NCBI GenBank assembly: GCA_964623895.1
Contig: CAZUWA010000021.1
Span: 1-26,421 of the forward strand
Origin: UBA11512 sp964623895
GTDB taxonomy: Bacteria; Bacillota; Clostridia; Oscillospirales; CAG-272
Direction of reading: 5' to 3'
DNA length: 26,421 nt
The position numbers and the translations under genes are program-made. Positions 1-6,785 of this stretch are shown here, piece after piece; the stretch's first letter is position 1; each line of letters begins with the position of its first letter. A model generated the notes under the pieces. The model did no database searches and had not been told where the DNA came from. It worked only from the letters and a program-made list of their open reading frames with translations.

Positions 1-1
1 T

Positions 2-218
2 GCGCTCTTTTTTAGACCCGGCATAGCATACGTGTTAGATATTTGTTTCAAACTTGACCCTTATTCTCTTCGGACTTGCCGCTGTCGATATCGAGTTTCT
101 ATCCTCAGAACTTTTGATCACGCTTTCCGGTGTAACGCTGATCTGTTCGGTGATCGTCGGTTTTGTAGCACTGATCTCACGAATTGCAGTCGGAAGGAAA
201 AGAAAAATGAATGAATAA
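2..218 (+). pseudogene. 3' end of a possible membrane-protein gene, probably frameshifted
   Basis: Two adjacent reading frames together look like the end of one protein. The first is open from the window edge and reads ALFFRPGIAYVLDICFKL. The other, open from about position 39 to the TAA at 216-218, is very hydrophobic (LILFGLAAV, then LLITLSGVTLICSVIVGFVALI) and ends in the basic tail RIAVGRKRKMNE, as a last transmembrane helix with a cytoplasmic tail would. A single shift near 50-56 would join them. A start at TTG 54 has no ribosome binding site, so an independent small gene is less likely. A plus-strand terminator-like hairpin lies about 100 bases downstream. I do not recognise the family, and the upstream part is outside the window. 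Confidence 0.3.
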
Positions 219-257
219 GCATCGGTAATGACCGAACAATTATGAATAAATATGAAT

Positions 258-286
258 AAAAAAAAAGAAGAAGTTACACTTCTTCT
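258..286 (-). terminator. Intrinsic terminator of the rplS-rpmE-hflX-yigZ group
   Basis: AGAAGAAGT (266-274) and ACTTCTTCT (278-286) form a perfect 9-bp stem with a 3-base loop. On the plus strand it is preceded by a run of A, which on the minus strand gives a U-tract just after the hairpin. It lies about 190 bases past the yigZ stop codon. Two copies of TATGAATAAA (241-260) sit just beyond it. Confidence 0.75.
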
Positions 287-317
287 CATTTAGAACGTAA
301 GGTGTACTTCTCGGATG

Positions 318-354
318 AGGACAAACGATTTAAGGTCGTCTGTCCTTTTCTTTT
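318..354 (+). terminator. Possible plus-strand terminator
   Basis: AGGACA-A-ACGA (318-328) pairs with TCGT-C-TGTCCT (336-346) around a 7-base loop, with one internal mismatch, and is followed by TTTCTTTT. The polarity fits a transcript from the left edge of the window. It is the only recognisable element of 287-476 apart from an inverted repeat TGTTAGG/CCTAACA (408-414 and 445-451). I see no gene in that stretch. Confidence 0.45.
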
Positions 355-476
355 GCTCAGATTTAAGCAGTTATTTCATTAGACTCTTGTCCGTGATGGA
401 CTTTCGTTGTTAGGCACTCTGATATGCTTTCCATGTGGATATTACCTAACATCCTTATGAGAAGTCCGCTTCATCG

Positions 477-1106
477 TCATTCTTTGATTTTCACGGCTAC
501 CGTACCGCATATTTCCAACGAAAGTTTTCCCGCGCTCTTTTCTTTTAACTCTTCCGAAAGTTTTTCAAATTGTTCCGGCGGAAGCAGAAATGTGCAGTGA
601 ACATCTTCTTCAAACACCCCTTCAAAATCGCAGCTGTCGTATTTGTATGCCAGCTTGGAAACAATGTTGTAGCGATCATATCCGCACAAAACGGAGCAAG
701 AGAGGTATTCCTTCACTCGAACTCTTCCCGCTTCATCCAAACAAGCAGAAGCTGCTGCCGAATACGCATGCACTAGGCCACCCGTGCCTAACAGTATGCC
801 GCCAAAATAACGTGTCACGACAATGACCGTATTGGTGATTCCTCTTTTTACCATAGCATCAAGAACCGGTGCACCGCCCGTTCCTGAAGGTTCTCCGTCA
901 TCAGAGGAGCGCATCGAGCCATTTGCAAGAGTATAAGCCCAAACATTGTGTCTGGCGTCCGCGTATTTTTTCTTCATCTCCTGTAGAAATATGAGCACTT
1001 CCTCCTCATTCTCAACCGGCATTAGATGTCCTAAAAACTCCGATTTTCGATCAACAAAGCGAGATTCCGCCGCTCTCTGCGGCATATAATAGCATTTATC
1101 CGACAT
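477..1106 (-). CDS. yigZ: YigZ/IMPACT family protein
   Basis: A 209-residue member of the IMPACT/UPF0029 family, whose usual bacterial length is about 205-215. The family signature is intact in the middle of the protein: SDDGEPSGTGGAPVLDAM, followed by VVTRYFGGILLGTGGL and HAYS. Bacterial YigZ proteins are compact two-domain cytoplasmic proteins. Eukaryotic IMPACT regulates GCN2, but the bacterial role is not well defined, so no reaction is assigned. The start at 1106 has AAGGAA six bases upstream. The gene begins 10 bases after the hflX stop codon, so the two are almost certainly co-transcribed. A terminator follows at 258-286. Confidence 0.9.
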   Translation of the reverse strand: MSDKCYYMPQRAAESRFVDRKSEFLGHLMPVENEEEVLIFLQEMKKKYADARHNVWAYTLANGSMRSSDDGEPSGTGGAPVLDAMVKRGITNTVIVVTRYFGGILLGTGGLVHAYSAAASACLDEAGRVRVKEYLSCSVLCGYDRYNIVSKLAYKYDSCDFEGVFEEDVHCTFLLPPEQFEKLSEELKEKSAGKLSLEICGTVAVKIKE

Positions 1107-1115
1107 ATCTGTTCC

Positions 1116-2402
1116 TTACACGATATAGTTCTTCATTCTGCCGTACATTTTGGCATCCAACACAGCATCAACGATCGCGCCGTCTACCGTATATTCAACA
1201 TTCTCTACCTTTGCTTCGCTGTACAATCCCGAGATCAGTCCCAATTCGGCATGCGTAAAAAAGAGCTTGACGCGGTGCATACCTCCCGTTGCGATCTCCT
1301 CCAACTTTTCAAGAAGGGGTGCAATGCCCTCTCCCGTTTTCGCGGAGATCGGTAATAACCTGCCGCGCAAAGAAACATCTGCCATCGGCAAAGTCAGCGC
1401 CTCCGCCCGATCGCATTTGTTAAGCAAATACAACGTCGGCTTATCTCCTGCGCCCAGATCCGATAAAAGATCTGTTGTCACTTTGAAATGCGCACTGCAC
1501 TCAGGGTCGGAAATGTCTACGACCACCAAAATACCGTCACAATCGGCAACCTCTTCGAGCGTTGAACGGAAGGCTTTGACAAGATGATGCGGCAGATTTC
1601 GGATAAAACCAACCGTATCGGTAAGCAATACTTCCGTACCGCTCGGAAGAGCATATTTTCTTGTGGTCGGATCGAGCGTTGCGAAAAGTTCGTCCTTTTC
1701 TTTTACCCCTGCGCCGGTGAGCGCATTAAGAAGAGTCGATTTGCCCGCATTGGTATAGCCTGCGATCGCAAAACGAAAAATTCCGGCGCGCTCTCTCTGC
1801 TTTCTCTGCAATTCTCTCGTTTTTGTGAGGTTCTCCATTTCGCTTTCAAGAATACGTACGCGTTCTTTCATGCGCCGCCTGTCCATCTCAAGTTTACTTT
1901 CCCCCGGCCCCCTTGTGCCGATTCCTCCGCCTAACCGTGACATGGCTTTACCACGTCCAACGAGTCTCGGGGCAGAATACTTCAGTTGCGCCAACTCCAC
2001 CTGCAATTTTCCTTCAGCAGTCGCCGCATGGAGCGCAAAAATATCGAGGATCAGCATCGTACGGTCAATGACACATACCTCTCCTTCGATTGCATCTTCT
2101 AAATTTTTGATCTGCATCGGAGAAAGTTCGTCGTCGCATATAACCAGATCAATACCGCCTGTCTTACAAAGATCTGACAATTCTTCAATTTTTCCGCTGC
2201 CGATATAACTGCACGCCTCCGGATGATCCTTGTATTGGATCATCTTCGCAAACACCTTGCCGCCTGCGGTCTCAAGAAGCCGCTCTAATTCTGCAAGACT
2301 TGCCTCGCGCGCGCTGTCATCCCCACCCTTGACGAAGACCGAAACCAGTATGGCTTCTTTTGAGCGCTCTTTCTCCAATGAATTTTTAAACATCTGTTCC
2401 AT
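1116..2402 (-). CDS. hflX: GTPase HflX
   Basis: A 428-residue ribosome-associated GTPase of the HflX family, which in other bacteria splits or rescues stalled 70S ribosomes. With the chosen start, the glycine-rich N-domain signature GTRGPGE is at about 162-168, G1 GYTNAGKST at 215-223, the Thr-containing G2 region ATLDPTT at about 241-247, G3 DTVGF at 262-266 and G4 NKCD at 328-331. The basic coiled region between the N-domain and the G-domain (about 170-205) is typical. The frame stays open 12 codons upstream, to 2438. ATG 2402 is preferred because AAGGAG sits seven bases before it and the upstream extension runs into the terminator hairpin at 2423-2452. Confidence 0.93.
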   Translation of the reverse strand: MEQMFKNSLEKERSKEAILVSVFVKGGDDSAREASLAELERLLETAGGKVFAKMIQYKDHPEACSYIGSGKIEELSDLCKTGGIDLVICDDELSPMQIKNLEDAIEGEVCVIDRTMLILDIFALHAATAEGKLQVELAQLKYSAPRLVGRGKAMSRLGGGIGTRGPGESKLEMDRRRMKERVRILESEMENLTKTRELQRKQRERAGIFRFAIAGYTNAGKSTLLNALTGAGVKEKDELFATLDPTTRKYALPSGTEVLLTDTVGFIRNLPHHLVKAFRSTLEEVADCDGILVVVDISDPECSAHFKVTTDLLSDLGAGDKPTLYLLNKCDRAEALTLPMADVSLRGRLLPISAKTGEGIAPLLEKLEEIATGGMHRVKLFFTHAELGLISGLYSEAKVENVEYTVDGAIVDAVLDAKMYGRMKNYIV

Positions 2403-2422
2403 GACTTTCTCCTTGCATGAAC

Positions 2423-2452
2423 GCAAAAAGGACGCCACAATGCGGCATCCTT
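2423..2452 (-). terminator. Intrinsic terminator between rpmE and hflX
   Basis: On the minus strand an 11-bp stem (AAGGATGCCGC pairing with GTGGCGTCCTT, two G-U pairs) with a 3-base loop is followed by TTTTT. It starts 13 bases after the rpmE stop and ends about 20 bases before the hflX start. It should limit read-through, so the ribosomal proteins would be made in excess over HflX and YigZ. Confidence 0.8.
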
Positions 2453-2464
2453 CTCGTGGAAAAC

Positions 2465-2671
2465 TTATTTCTTTGCAGCCTCAAGACGTTTCTTGAACTT
2501 GTCAACACGCCCGCCTGCGTCAACGAATTTCTGCTTGCCTGTAAAGAACGGGTGGCACTTTGAGCAGATTTCAACGCGCAGATCACCTGCAGTCGATTTT
2601 GTAACGATTTCATTGCCGCACGCGCACTTGATCGTTACGGTTTCATATTTGGGATGAATTCCTTGTTTCAT
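2465..2671 (-). CDS. rpmE: 50S ribosomal protein L31 (zinc-binding form)
   Basis: A 68-residue ribosomal protein L31, recognised from MKQGIHPKY at the start and CHPFFTGKQKFVDAGGRVDKF in the C-terminal half. Cys16, Cys18, Cys36 and Cys39 make it the C+ (zinc-ribbon) form, as opposed to the zinc-independent paralogue used under zinc limitation in some bacteria. It lies 29 bases downstream of rplS and has an AAGAGG-like ribosome binding site. A strong hairpin terminator follows immediately. Confidence 0.97.
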   Translation of the reverse strand: MKQGIHPKYETVTIKCACGNEIVTKSTAGDLRVEICSKCHPFFTGKQKFVDAGGRVDKFKKRLEAAKK

Positions 2672-2700
2672 ATCCTCTTACCTCTTTTCGCAAAATTCGC

Positions 2701-3042
2701 TTAGATGTGTTCCTTAACCTTAGCAGCCTTACCGACTCTGTCACGCAGATAGTAAAGCTTTGCACGTCTGACCTTACCGGAGCGTACGATCTCAACCTTT
2801 GCTACGTTGGGAGAATGTACCGGGAAAGTTTTTTCAACGCCGACGCCGAAAGATACACGGCGAACGGTGAAGGTCTCGGAAATACCACCGCCGTGCTTTG
2901 CGATGATGATACCTTCGAAGATCTGAATTCTTTCTCTTGCGCCCTCTTTGATCTTGTTGTGAACCTTAACGGTATCACCGATGTTCAAAGTCGGCACTTC
3001 TTTTTTGAGCTGCTCGTTTGTAAAAGCCTTGATGAGTTCCAT
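2701..3042 (-). CDS. rplS: 50S ribosomal protein L19
   Basis: Ribosomal protein L19, 113 residues from ATG 3042 and close to the usual length of about 115. Diagnostic stretches are GDTVKVHNKIKEGARERIQ, FEGIIIAKHGGGISETFTVR and KVRRAKLYYLRDRVGKAAKV. The frame stays open to 3102, but ATG 3042 is chosen because MELIKAF matches the usual L19 N-terminus and AAGGGGGG lies about 11 bases upstream. It is the first gene of the minus-strand group and has its own promoter. In many Bacillota rplS lies beside lepB-rbgA-rnhB in the same direction. Here those genes are next door but divergent. Confidence 0.97.
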   Translation of the reverse strand: MELIKAFTNEQLKKEVPTLNIGDTVKVHNKIKEGARERIQIFEGIIIAKHGGGISETFTVRRVSFGVGVEKTFPVHSPNVAKVEIVRSGKVRRAKLYYLRDRVGKAAKVKEHI

Positions 3043-3147
3043 TTTGTCAAAGCCCCCCTTAGTATTTATTTGAGTGTTCATGCGAGCATTGCAGAGGACC
3101 ACCCATCTTCTTTACTGTGACGCCTATTCTGAGAAGGGGCGCACACA
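3043..3147 (-). promoter_or_regulatory. Structured 5' leader of rplS; candidate L19 leader
   Basis: About 105 transcribed bases separate the predicted start site from the rplS start codon. On the minus strand GTGCGCC pairs with GGCGTCAC (one bulge) around a 13-base loop near the 5' end. Many Bacillota have an L19 autoregulatory leader at this position, but I could not match this sequence to the known consensus. The assignment rests on position and potential to fold. Confidence 0.35.
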
Positions 3148-3153
3148 CTTGGT

Positions 3154-3182
3154 ATTATATCACATAATGCACTGAAAATCAA
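3154..3182 (-). promoter_or_regulatory. rplS promoter
   Basis: On the minus strand: -35 TTGATT (3177-3182), a 17-base spacer, and -10 TATAAT (3154-3159) with a TG one base upstream (extended -10). This is a near-consensus sigma-A promoter, as expected for a ribosomal protein operon. Confidence 0.85.
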
Positions 3183-3245
3183 CCCTTTTTTCATTTTTTT
3201 TAAAAATATTTTGAATTATGTTTTTTCTCATTCATCTCGTCAGCC

Positions 3246-3274
3246 TTGACAGATTTCCGATTTTATGCTATGAT
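3246..3274 (+). promoter_or_regulatory. Strong sigma-A promoter upstream of a decayed gene
   Basis: TTGACA (3246-3251), a 17-base spacer and TATGAT (3269-3274). The expected transcript starts near 3281 and runs into the disrupted region at 3326-3749. The early transcript can fold a small GGCA/TGCC hairpin (3286-3298) and contains AAAGGA upstream of ATG 3326. I recognise no riboswitch class in it. Confidence 0.75.
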
Positions 3275-3325
3275 ATAAACCGTTTGGCAGGTTTTGCCGT
3301 TTTTCCGAAAGGAAACCGCTTCACA

Positions 3326-3749
3326 ATGAAAAAATTATAAAATCTTCAGAATTACTTTGGCTGATAGAGATGATTTTTGTCGCACTTTAATTTGTCGTGT
3401 GCTATCTCCCACAATTCACCATTGAAATGTCGGATATTTCATTCAAGGTGTAATGTTGATCATTCCGGCAATCACTGTTCGCCGATTTACTAAAAACATT
3501 TACTGTCCTTTGCCCTACTCTTTTCTATGGTGTAATCCTTGATCTGTTCACGCTTCTCTTCTCTCACCTTGCGGTTAATAACATCTTTGGCTTCGGTACT
3601 GTCGCTTCTTTTTTGGGGATGTTTTTACCACTGATTGATCGACCATCGGCCATGCATATTTCCACAGCTAAGTGCTTGGCACACTGATCACTGTACTCAT
3701 CAACGCACCGTTCATTACATACTTTAGAAAATACATTAAATTTTTTTGA
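3326..3749 (+). pseudogene. Decayed integral-membrane protein gene, possibly an ECF-transporter S component
   Basis: ATG 3326 with AAAGGA upstream opens a frame that stops after four codons, but hydrophobic coding remnants continue in shifted frames. 3352-3460 reads LLWLIEMIFVAL, stop, FVVCYLPQFTIEMSDISFKV. About 3510-3660 reads FYGVILDLFTLLFSHLAVNN and then IFGFGTVASFLGMFLPLI. 3700-3749 reads GTLITVLINAPFITYFRK and ends in a basic tail and TGA. At least two in-frame stops and one frameshift separate these pieces. The pattern (small, about 140 residues, hydrophobic, with G-x-I-x-D-L-like motifs) resembles substrate-binding components of ECF vitamin transporters, but that is a guess from pattern only. 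The promoter is still intact and a weak terminator follows. Confidence 0.45.
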
Positions 3750-3759
3750 GCCGATTTCT

Positions 3760-3786
3760 GCTTTTGAAAGGTTAGAAAAGCTTTTT
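3760..3786 (+). terminator. Weak terminator after the decayed gene
   Basis: GCTTTT (3760-3765) and AAAAGC (3776-3781) form a 6-bp stem with a 10-base loop, followed by TTTTT. It lies 11 bases past the last remnant's stop codon and upstream of the next promoter. The stem is AT-rich, so termination would be inefficient. Confidence 0.35.
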
Positions 3787-3811
3787 AGGCATTGATTTTT
3801 TCAAAAAACAC

Positions 3812-3840
3812 TTGTTTTTACCGCATTTTCATGATACAAT
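3812..3840 (+). promoter_or_regulatory. Promoter of the lepB-rbgA-rnhB group
   Basis: TTGTTT (3812-3817), a 17-base spacer, and TACAAT (3835-3840) with TG one base upstream. The ribosome binding site AAGGAG follows at 3862-3867. Confidence 0.75.
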
Positions 3841-3876
3841 ATTGGGCGTAATAACACATTTAAGGAGAGGATCGCT

Positions 3877-4836
3877 TTGTCAAATCAAGAAAAAAAGCAA
3901 GATCGTATGCCGGAGGATTCGGCGGAAAAAACCGTACTCATTCTTTCAGATGAAAACAAATCCGCTGATCAAGCGGTGGAAGAAGTAACGGGTGAAAACC
4001 TCTTGTCCCCCATCAAAACGGAATGTTCCACCCCCTCAGAAGAATCCGCAAACGAATGTGAAGATATCTCTTCCGCCGAAGAAGATGCAATAAGATTGCC
4101 CGAAGAAATAGAAACAGAAAAAGAAAAAGAAGATCGCTCTGAAAACGAGCAATGTGTCAAGGAAAGTAAAAATGAAAGCGGCTTTCTATCCTTTCTTTTC
4201 GAGTTAGCCGAAACCGTTTCGGTATCGATCGCCATTGTCATGGTCCTGCTGACGCTGTGTGTCAGGCATTCCCCCGTCAATGGTTCATCTATGTATCCGA
4301 CCATTCTCGGCAGAAACACCGGTATTTCCGCATCTGAAATGGTAGGCGAAGATATTTTGCTCATCAGCGACCTGCTCTACACCCCGAAAAGCGGCGACAT
4401 CGTGGTCATCCAAACACCGACACTTTATTCTTCCGCAGAATCATCAATGAACCACCCGATTGTCAAACGCGTGATCGCCGTCGGCGGAGACACCATGACG
4501 ATCGACTTCGAAAACTGGTATATTGAGATCAATGGAGAGGTCTTTGAAAACGGCAGAAACAGTGCGGACTATGTTAATTATTCCCCTTCACCAATGACAT
4601 CCGGCGCCGTTTCCGCGAACCCTGCCATCTTCACACGCATTCCCGGTTGTACGGTGACCAAAGAGAAGGAGATGGTCTACACCATCACCATTCCGGAAGG
4701 TTATCTTTTCGTCATGGGGGACAACCGCAACAATTCTTCCGACAGCCGCGCGATCGGTCTGATCGATGAACGCTGGGTGATCGGCAGATCGATCATTCGA
4801 ATCTATCCATTTGACCGCATTGGTGTTGTAGAATAG
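3877..4836 (+). CDS. lepB: Signal peptidase I with a long acidic cytoplasmic N-terminus
   Basis: A membrane serine protease (family S26) that removes signal peptides from exported proteins. Residues 1-105 are strongly acidic, rich in Glu and Ser, and predicted disordered and cytoplasmic. One transmembrane helix follows at about 107-129. The catalytic domain has the Ser box NGSSMYPT (nucleophile Ser138), the general-base Lys197 in VKRVIAVGGD, and the C-terminal box MGDNRNNSSDSR at 280-291. Typical single-helix enzymes have about 180-200 residues, so this one is extended by roughly 100 at the N-terminus. The start codon is TTG 3877, with AAGGAG nine bases upstream. It overlaps no neighbour and is followed at once by rbgA. 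It would serve the many exported proteins encoded here. Confidence 0.95.
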   Translation: MSNQEKKQDRMPEDSAEKTVLILSDENKSADQAVEEVTGENLLSPIKTECSTPSEESANECEDISSAEEDAIRLPEEIETEKEKEDRSENEQCVKESKNESGFLSFLFELAETVSVSIAIVMVLLTLCVRHSPVNGSSMYPTILGRNTGISASEMVGEDILLISDLLYTPKSGDIVVIQTPTLYSSAESSMNHPIVKRVIAVGGDTMTIDFENWYIEINGEVFENGRNSADYVNYSPSPMTSGAVSANPAIFTRIPGCTVTKEKEMVYTITIPEGYLFVMGDNRNNSSDSRAIGLIDERWVIGRSIIRIYPFDRIGVVE

Positions 4837-4844
4837 GAGTGACC

Positions 4845-5717
4845 ATGCCATCAACAGTTATTCAATGGTTTCCGGGACACATGGCAAAAACAAGACGCAT
4901 GATCAGAGAAAATCTTTCAAGCGTCGATATCGTCATTGAGCTTTTAGATGCCCGTATCCCTCTTTCTAGCAAAAATCCGGAGATCACCAACCTCTGCGAA
5001 AACAAACCGATCTTAACCGTCTTCAACAAATCCTCGCTCTCAGACCCACTTGTCAACAAAAAGTGGATCGAGTATTACAAAAAAAGGGGTGGAACAGCCC
5101 TTTTTATAGACTGCAAAACTGGTATTGGGATCGACAAGATCGCACCAACGATCAAAGAGATCCTCTCTGAAAAAGTACAACGCTACGAAGAAAAAGGAAT
5201 GTCAGGCAGAAAGCTGAAAGCCATGGTCGTAGGTATTCCCAACGTCGGAAAATCCACTTTCATCAACCGCCTTGCCGGTTCTGCTAAGGCAAAAGCGGAA
5301 GACCGCCCGGGCGTTACCGTCACCAAACAATGGGTCTCCACGTCGATCGGCATCGATCTTTTGGATATGCCAGGCGTTCTGTGGCCGAAATTTGAGGATC
5401 AAACAGTCGGACAAAATCTGGCGGCAACCGGTGCCATCAAAGATCAGGTCATTGATACCGAAGCGGTTGCAGTCACTCTCTGTGGACAGCTCTACGAGAT
5501 TACGCCCGAAAAATTCTGTGCGCGGTACAAATTGAACACTGCATCGCTTTCCGGTCTTGAAAACTGGGAAATTTTCGAAAGGGTGGGCAGAAAAAGAGGA
5601 ATGCTGATCTCGGGTGGTGAGATCGACACCGAACGTCTTTCCGCAATGCTCCTTGATGAATTCAGGCAGGCAAAGATCGGACAGATATCACTGGAAGAGC
5701 CGCAAGCAGGGGATTAG
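4845..5717 (+). CDS. rbgA: Ribosome biogenesis GTPase RbgA/YlqF
   Basis: A 290-residue circularly permuted GTPase needed for late assembly of the 50S subunit in Bacillus. It begins IQWFPGHMAKTRR and has the permuted order G4-G5-G1-G2-G3: G4 at 61-64, G1 GIPNVGKST at 130-138, G2 region DRPGVT at 153-158 and G3 DMPG at 174-177. The C-terminal RNA-binding domain follows. G4 reads NKSS where the usual motif is NKxD, so the guanine-contacting Asp appears replaced. ATG 4845 is preferred to GTG 4839 because AGGAG (4835-4839) would overlap the latter. It follows the lepB stop by 8 bases, so the two are translationally close and probably one operon. Confidence 0.94.
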   Translation: MPSTVIQWFPGHMAKTRRMIRENLSSVDIVIELLDARIPLSSKNPEITNLCENKPILTVFNKSSLSDPLVNKKWIEYYKKRGGTALFIDCKTGIGIDKIAPTIKEILSEKVQRYEEKGMSGRKLKAMVVGIPNVGKSTFINRLAGSAKAKAEDRPGVTVTKQWVSTSIGIDLLDMPGVLWPKFEDQTVGQNLAATGAIKDQVIDTEAVAVTLCGQLYEITPEKFCARYKLNTASLSGLENWEIFERVGRKRGMLISGGEIDTERLSAMLLDEFRQAKIGQISLEEPQAGD

Positions 5718-5830
5718 CGTAATTTTTTGACCTACTTGATCGAAACCGGCTTTCTTTCACACCAAATTTCGCTTCATAAAATTCACGAATACTTTTTATG
5801 TCGCCGAAAAGCGACCGAACGGAGATGGAT

Positions 5831-6427
5831 ATGGCGGATCTTACATATGAAAATCGATATCACGATGTCGGTTACACTGTCATTGCCGGCACAGATGAAG
5901 CGGGGAGAGGTCCGCTTTGCGGCTCTGTCGTTGCGGCAGCGGTCATTTTGCCACAGAACATCGAAATCGAAGGTCTCAACGATTCGAAGAAATTGACGGC
6001 AAGGAAAAGAGAACTTCTCTACCCTATCATCCTTGAAAAAGCGATCTCATACGGAATCGCGGAAGCAAGCGTTGAAGAGATCGAAGAACTCAACATTCTC
6101 AACGCATCTCAACTTGCCATGCGTCGCGCAGTTGCAATGCTCAATCCTCAACCGAATCTCGTTCTTGTTGACGGAAATGTTGCAAGAGAATTTCCGATGG
6201 ATACGGTCACGCTGATCGGCGGAGACGGAGTCTCCTCTTCCATTGCCGCAGCGTCGATCCTTGCAAAAGTATACAGAGATCGTCTATGCATTAAATGGAA
6301 CGAACAATATCCTCTCTACAGCATTGCGGAACACAAAGGTTACGGCACAAAGGCGCATATTGCGGCATTGAAAGAGTATGGACCATCTCCCATTCACAGA
6401 AAAAGTTTTCTCAAAAAAATTCTTTGA
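5831..6427 (+). CDS. rnhB: Ribonuclease HII
   Basis: A 198-residue RNase HII, which cleaves RNA in RNA-DNA hybrids and nicks at misincorporated ribonucleotides. The metal-binding acidic residues are visible: Asp22-Glu23 in GTDEAGRGPLCG, Asp114 in LVDGN and Asp150 in AKVYRDR. The HRKSF motif near the C-terminus is also family-typical. The frame is open upstream to 5798. ATG 5831 is chosen because CGGAG lies six bases before it, whereas ATG 5825 touches that site. The 113 bases after rbgA hold no other gene I can support. The gene order rbgA-rnhB is conserved in many Bacillota. Confidence 0.94.
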   Translation: MADLTYENRYHDVGYTVIAGTDEAGRGPLCGSVVAAAVILPQNIEIEGLNDSKKLTARKRELLYPIILEKAISYGIAEASVEEIEELNILNASQLAMRRAVAMLNPQPNLVLVDGNVAREFPMDTVTLIGGDGVSSSIAAASILAKVYRDRLCIKWNEQYPLYSIAEHKGYGTKAHIAALKEYGPSPIHRKSFLKKIL

Positions 6428-6437
6428 TCAGAGAGTC

Positions 6438-6489
6438 GCTAAAAAAATGACAGCTTGTTACAAGCACATAAACGTTACTCGTAACAAGC
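6438..6489 (-). terminator. Terminator of the DUF1540 gene
   Basis: GCTTGTTAC (6453-6461) and GTAACAAGC (6481-6489) form a perfect 9-bp stem. The loop can fold further (GTTAC-TC-GTAAC lies at its right edge). On the minus strand the hairpin is followed, after four bases, by a run of seven T. In the plus direction there is no T-tract, so rnhB transcripts are not clearly terminated here. Confidence 0.6.
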
Positions 6490-6498
6490 CGTTGATGA

Positions 6499-6696
6499 TC
6501 AGAGCGTTCTCTGTCTGAAGGTAGCACAGACCGTGTCCGTGCAAGAAGTGGCATAGGTCGGACCTACGGCGATGTTTTCGGCGGTACAATGGCATTTAAG
6601 ATCGTTGTATACACAGTTTTTAACATCACACACCACCCCTTTCAGTTTCTTCTTTTTTTGCGGATTTTCCTCTTCGGGTGGTAAAAATCTGTCCAT
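6499..6696 (-). CDS. DUF1540 Cys-rich small protein
   Basis: A 65-residue protein with a basic linker (KKKKLK at 15-19) followed by a DUF1540 domain: C23-DVKNC28-VYNDLKC35-HC37-TAENIAVG and a terminal C52...C57-ATFR. Six cysteines in 45 residues suggest metal binding or disulfide formation. DUF1540 proteins are common in Clostridia and have no assigned function. ATG 6696 is chosen because AAGGAG lies eight bases upstream. The frame continues to 6762 without a better site. The gene is divergent from the phosphoesterase that starts at 6786. Confidence 0.85.
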   Translation of the reverse strand: MDRFLPPEEENPQKKKKLKGVVCDVKNCVYNDLKCHCTAENIAVGPTYATSCTDTVCATFRQRTL

Positions 6697-6785
6697 TCGA
6701 TCATCTCCTTTCTGATCTTGATTTTTTCCAAAGCAAGAAGTTTTTATACCGCTTTCAACCATAAAAATAATGAAAAAGGTGCGCT

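Noticed and set aside
2403..2438. N-terminal extension of HflX (12 residues)
   Set aside because: It would be translated from within the terminator hairpin. The AAGGAG site points to the downstream ATG.
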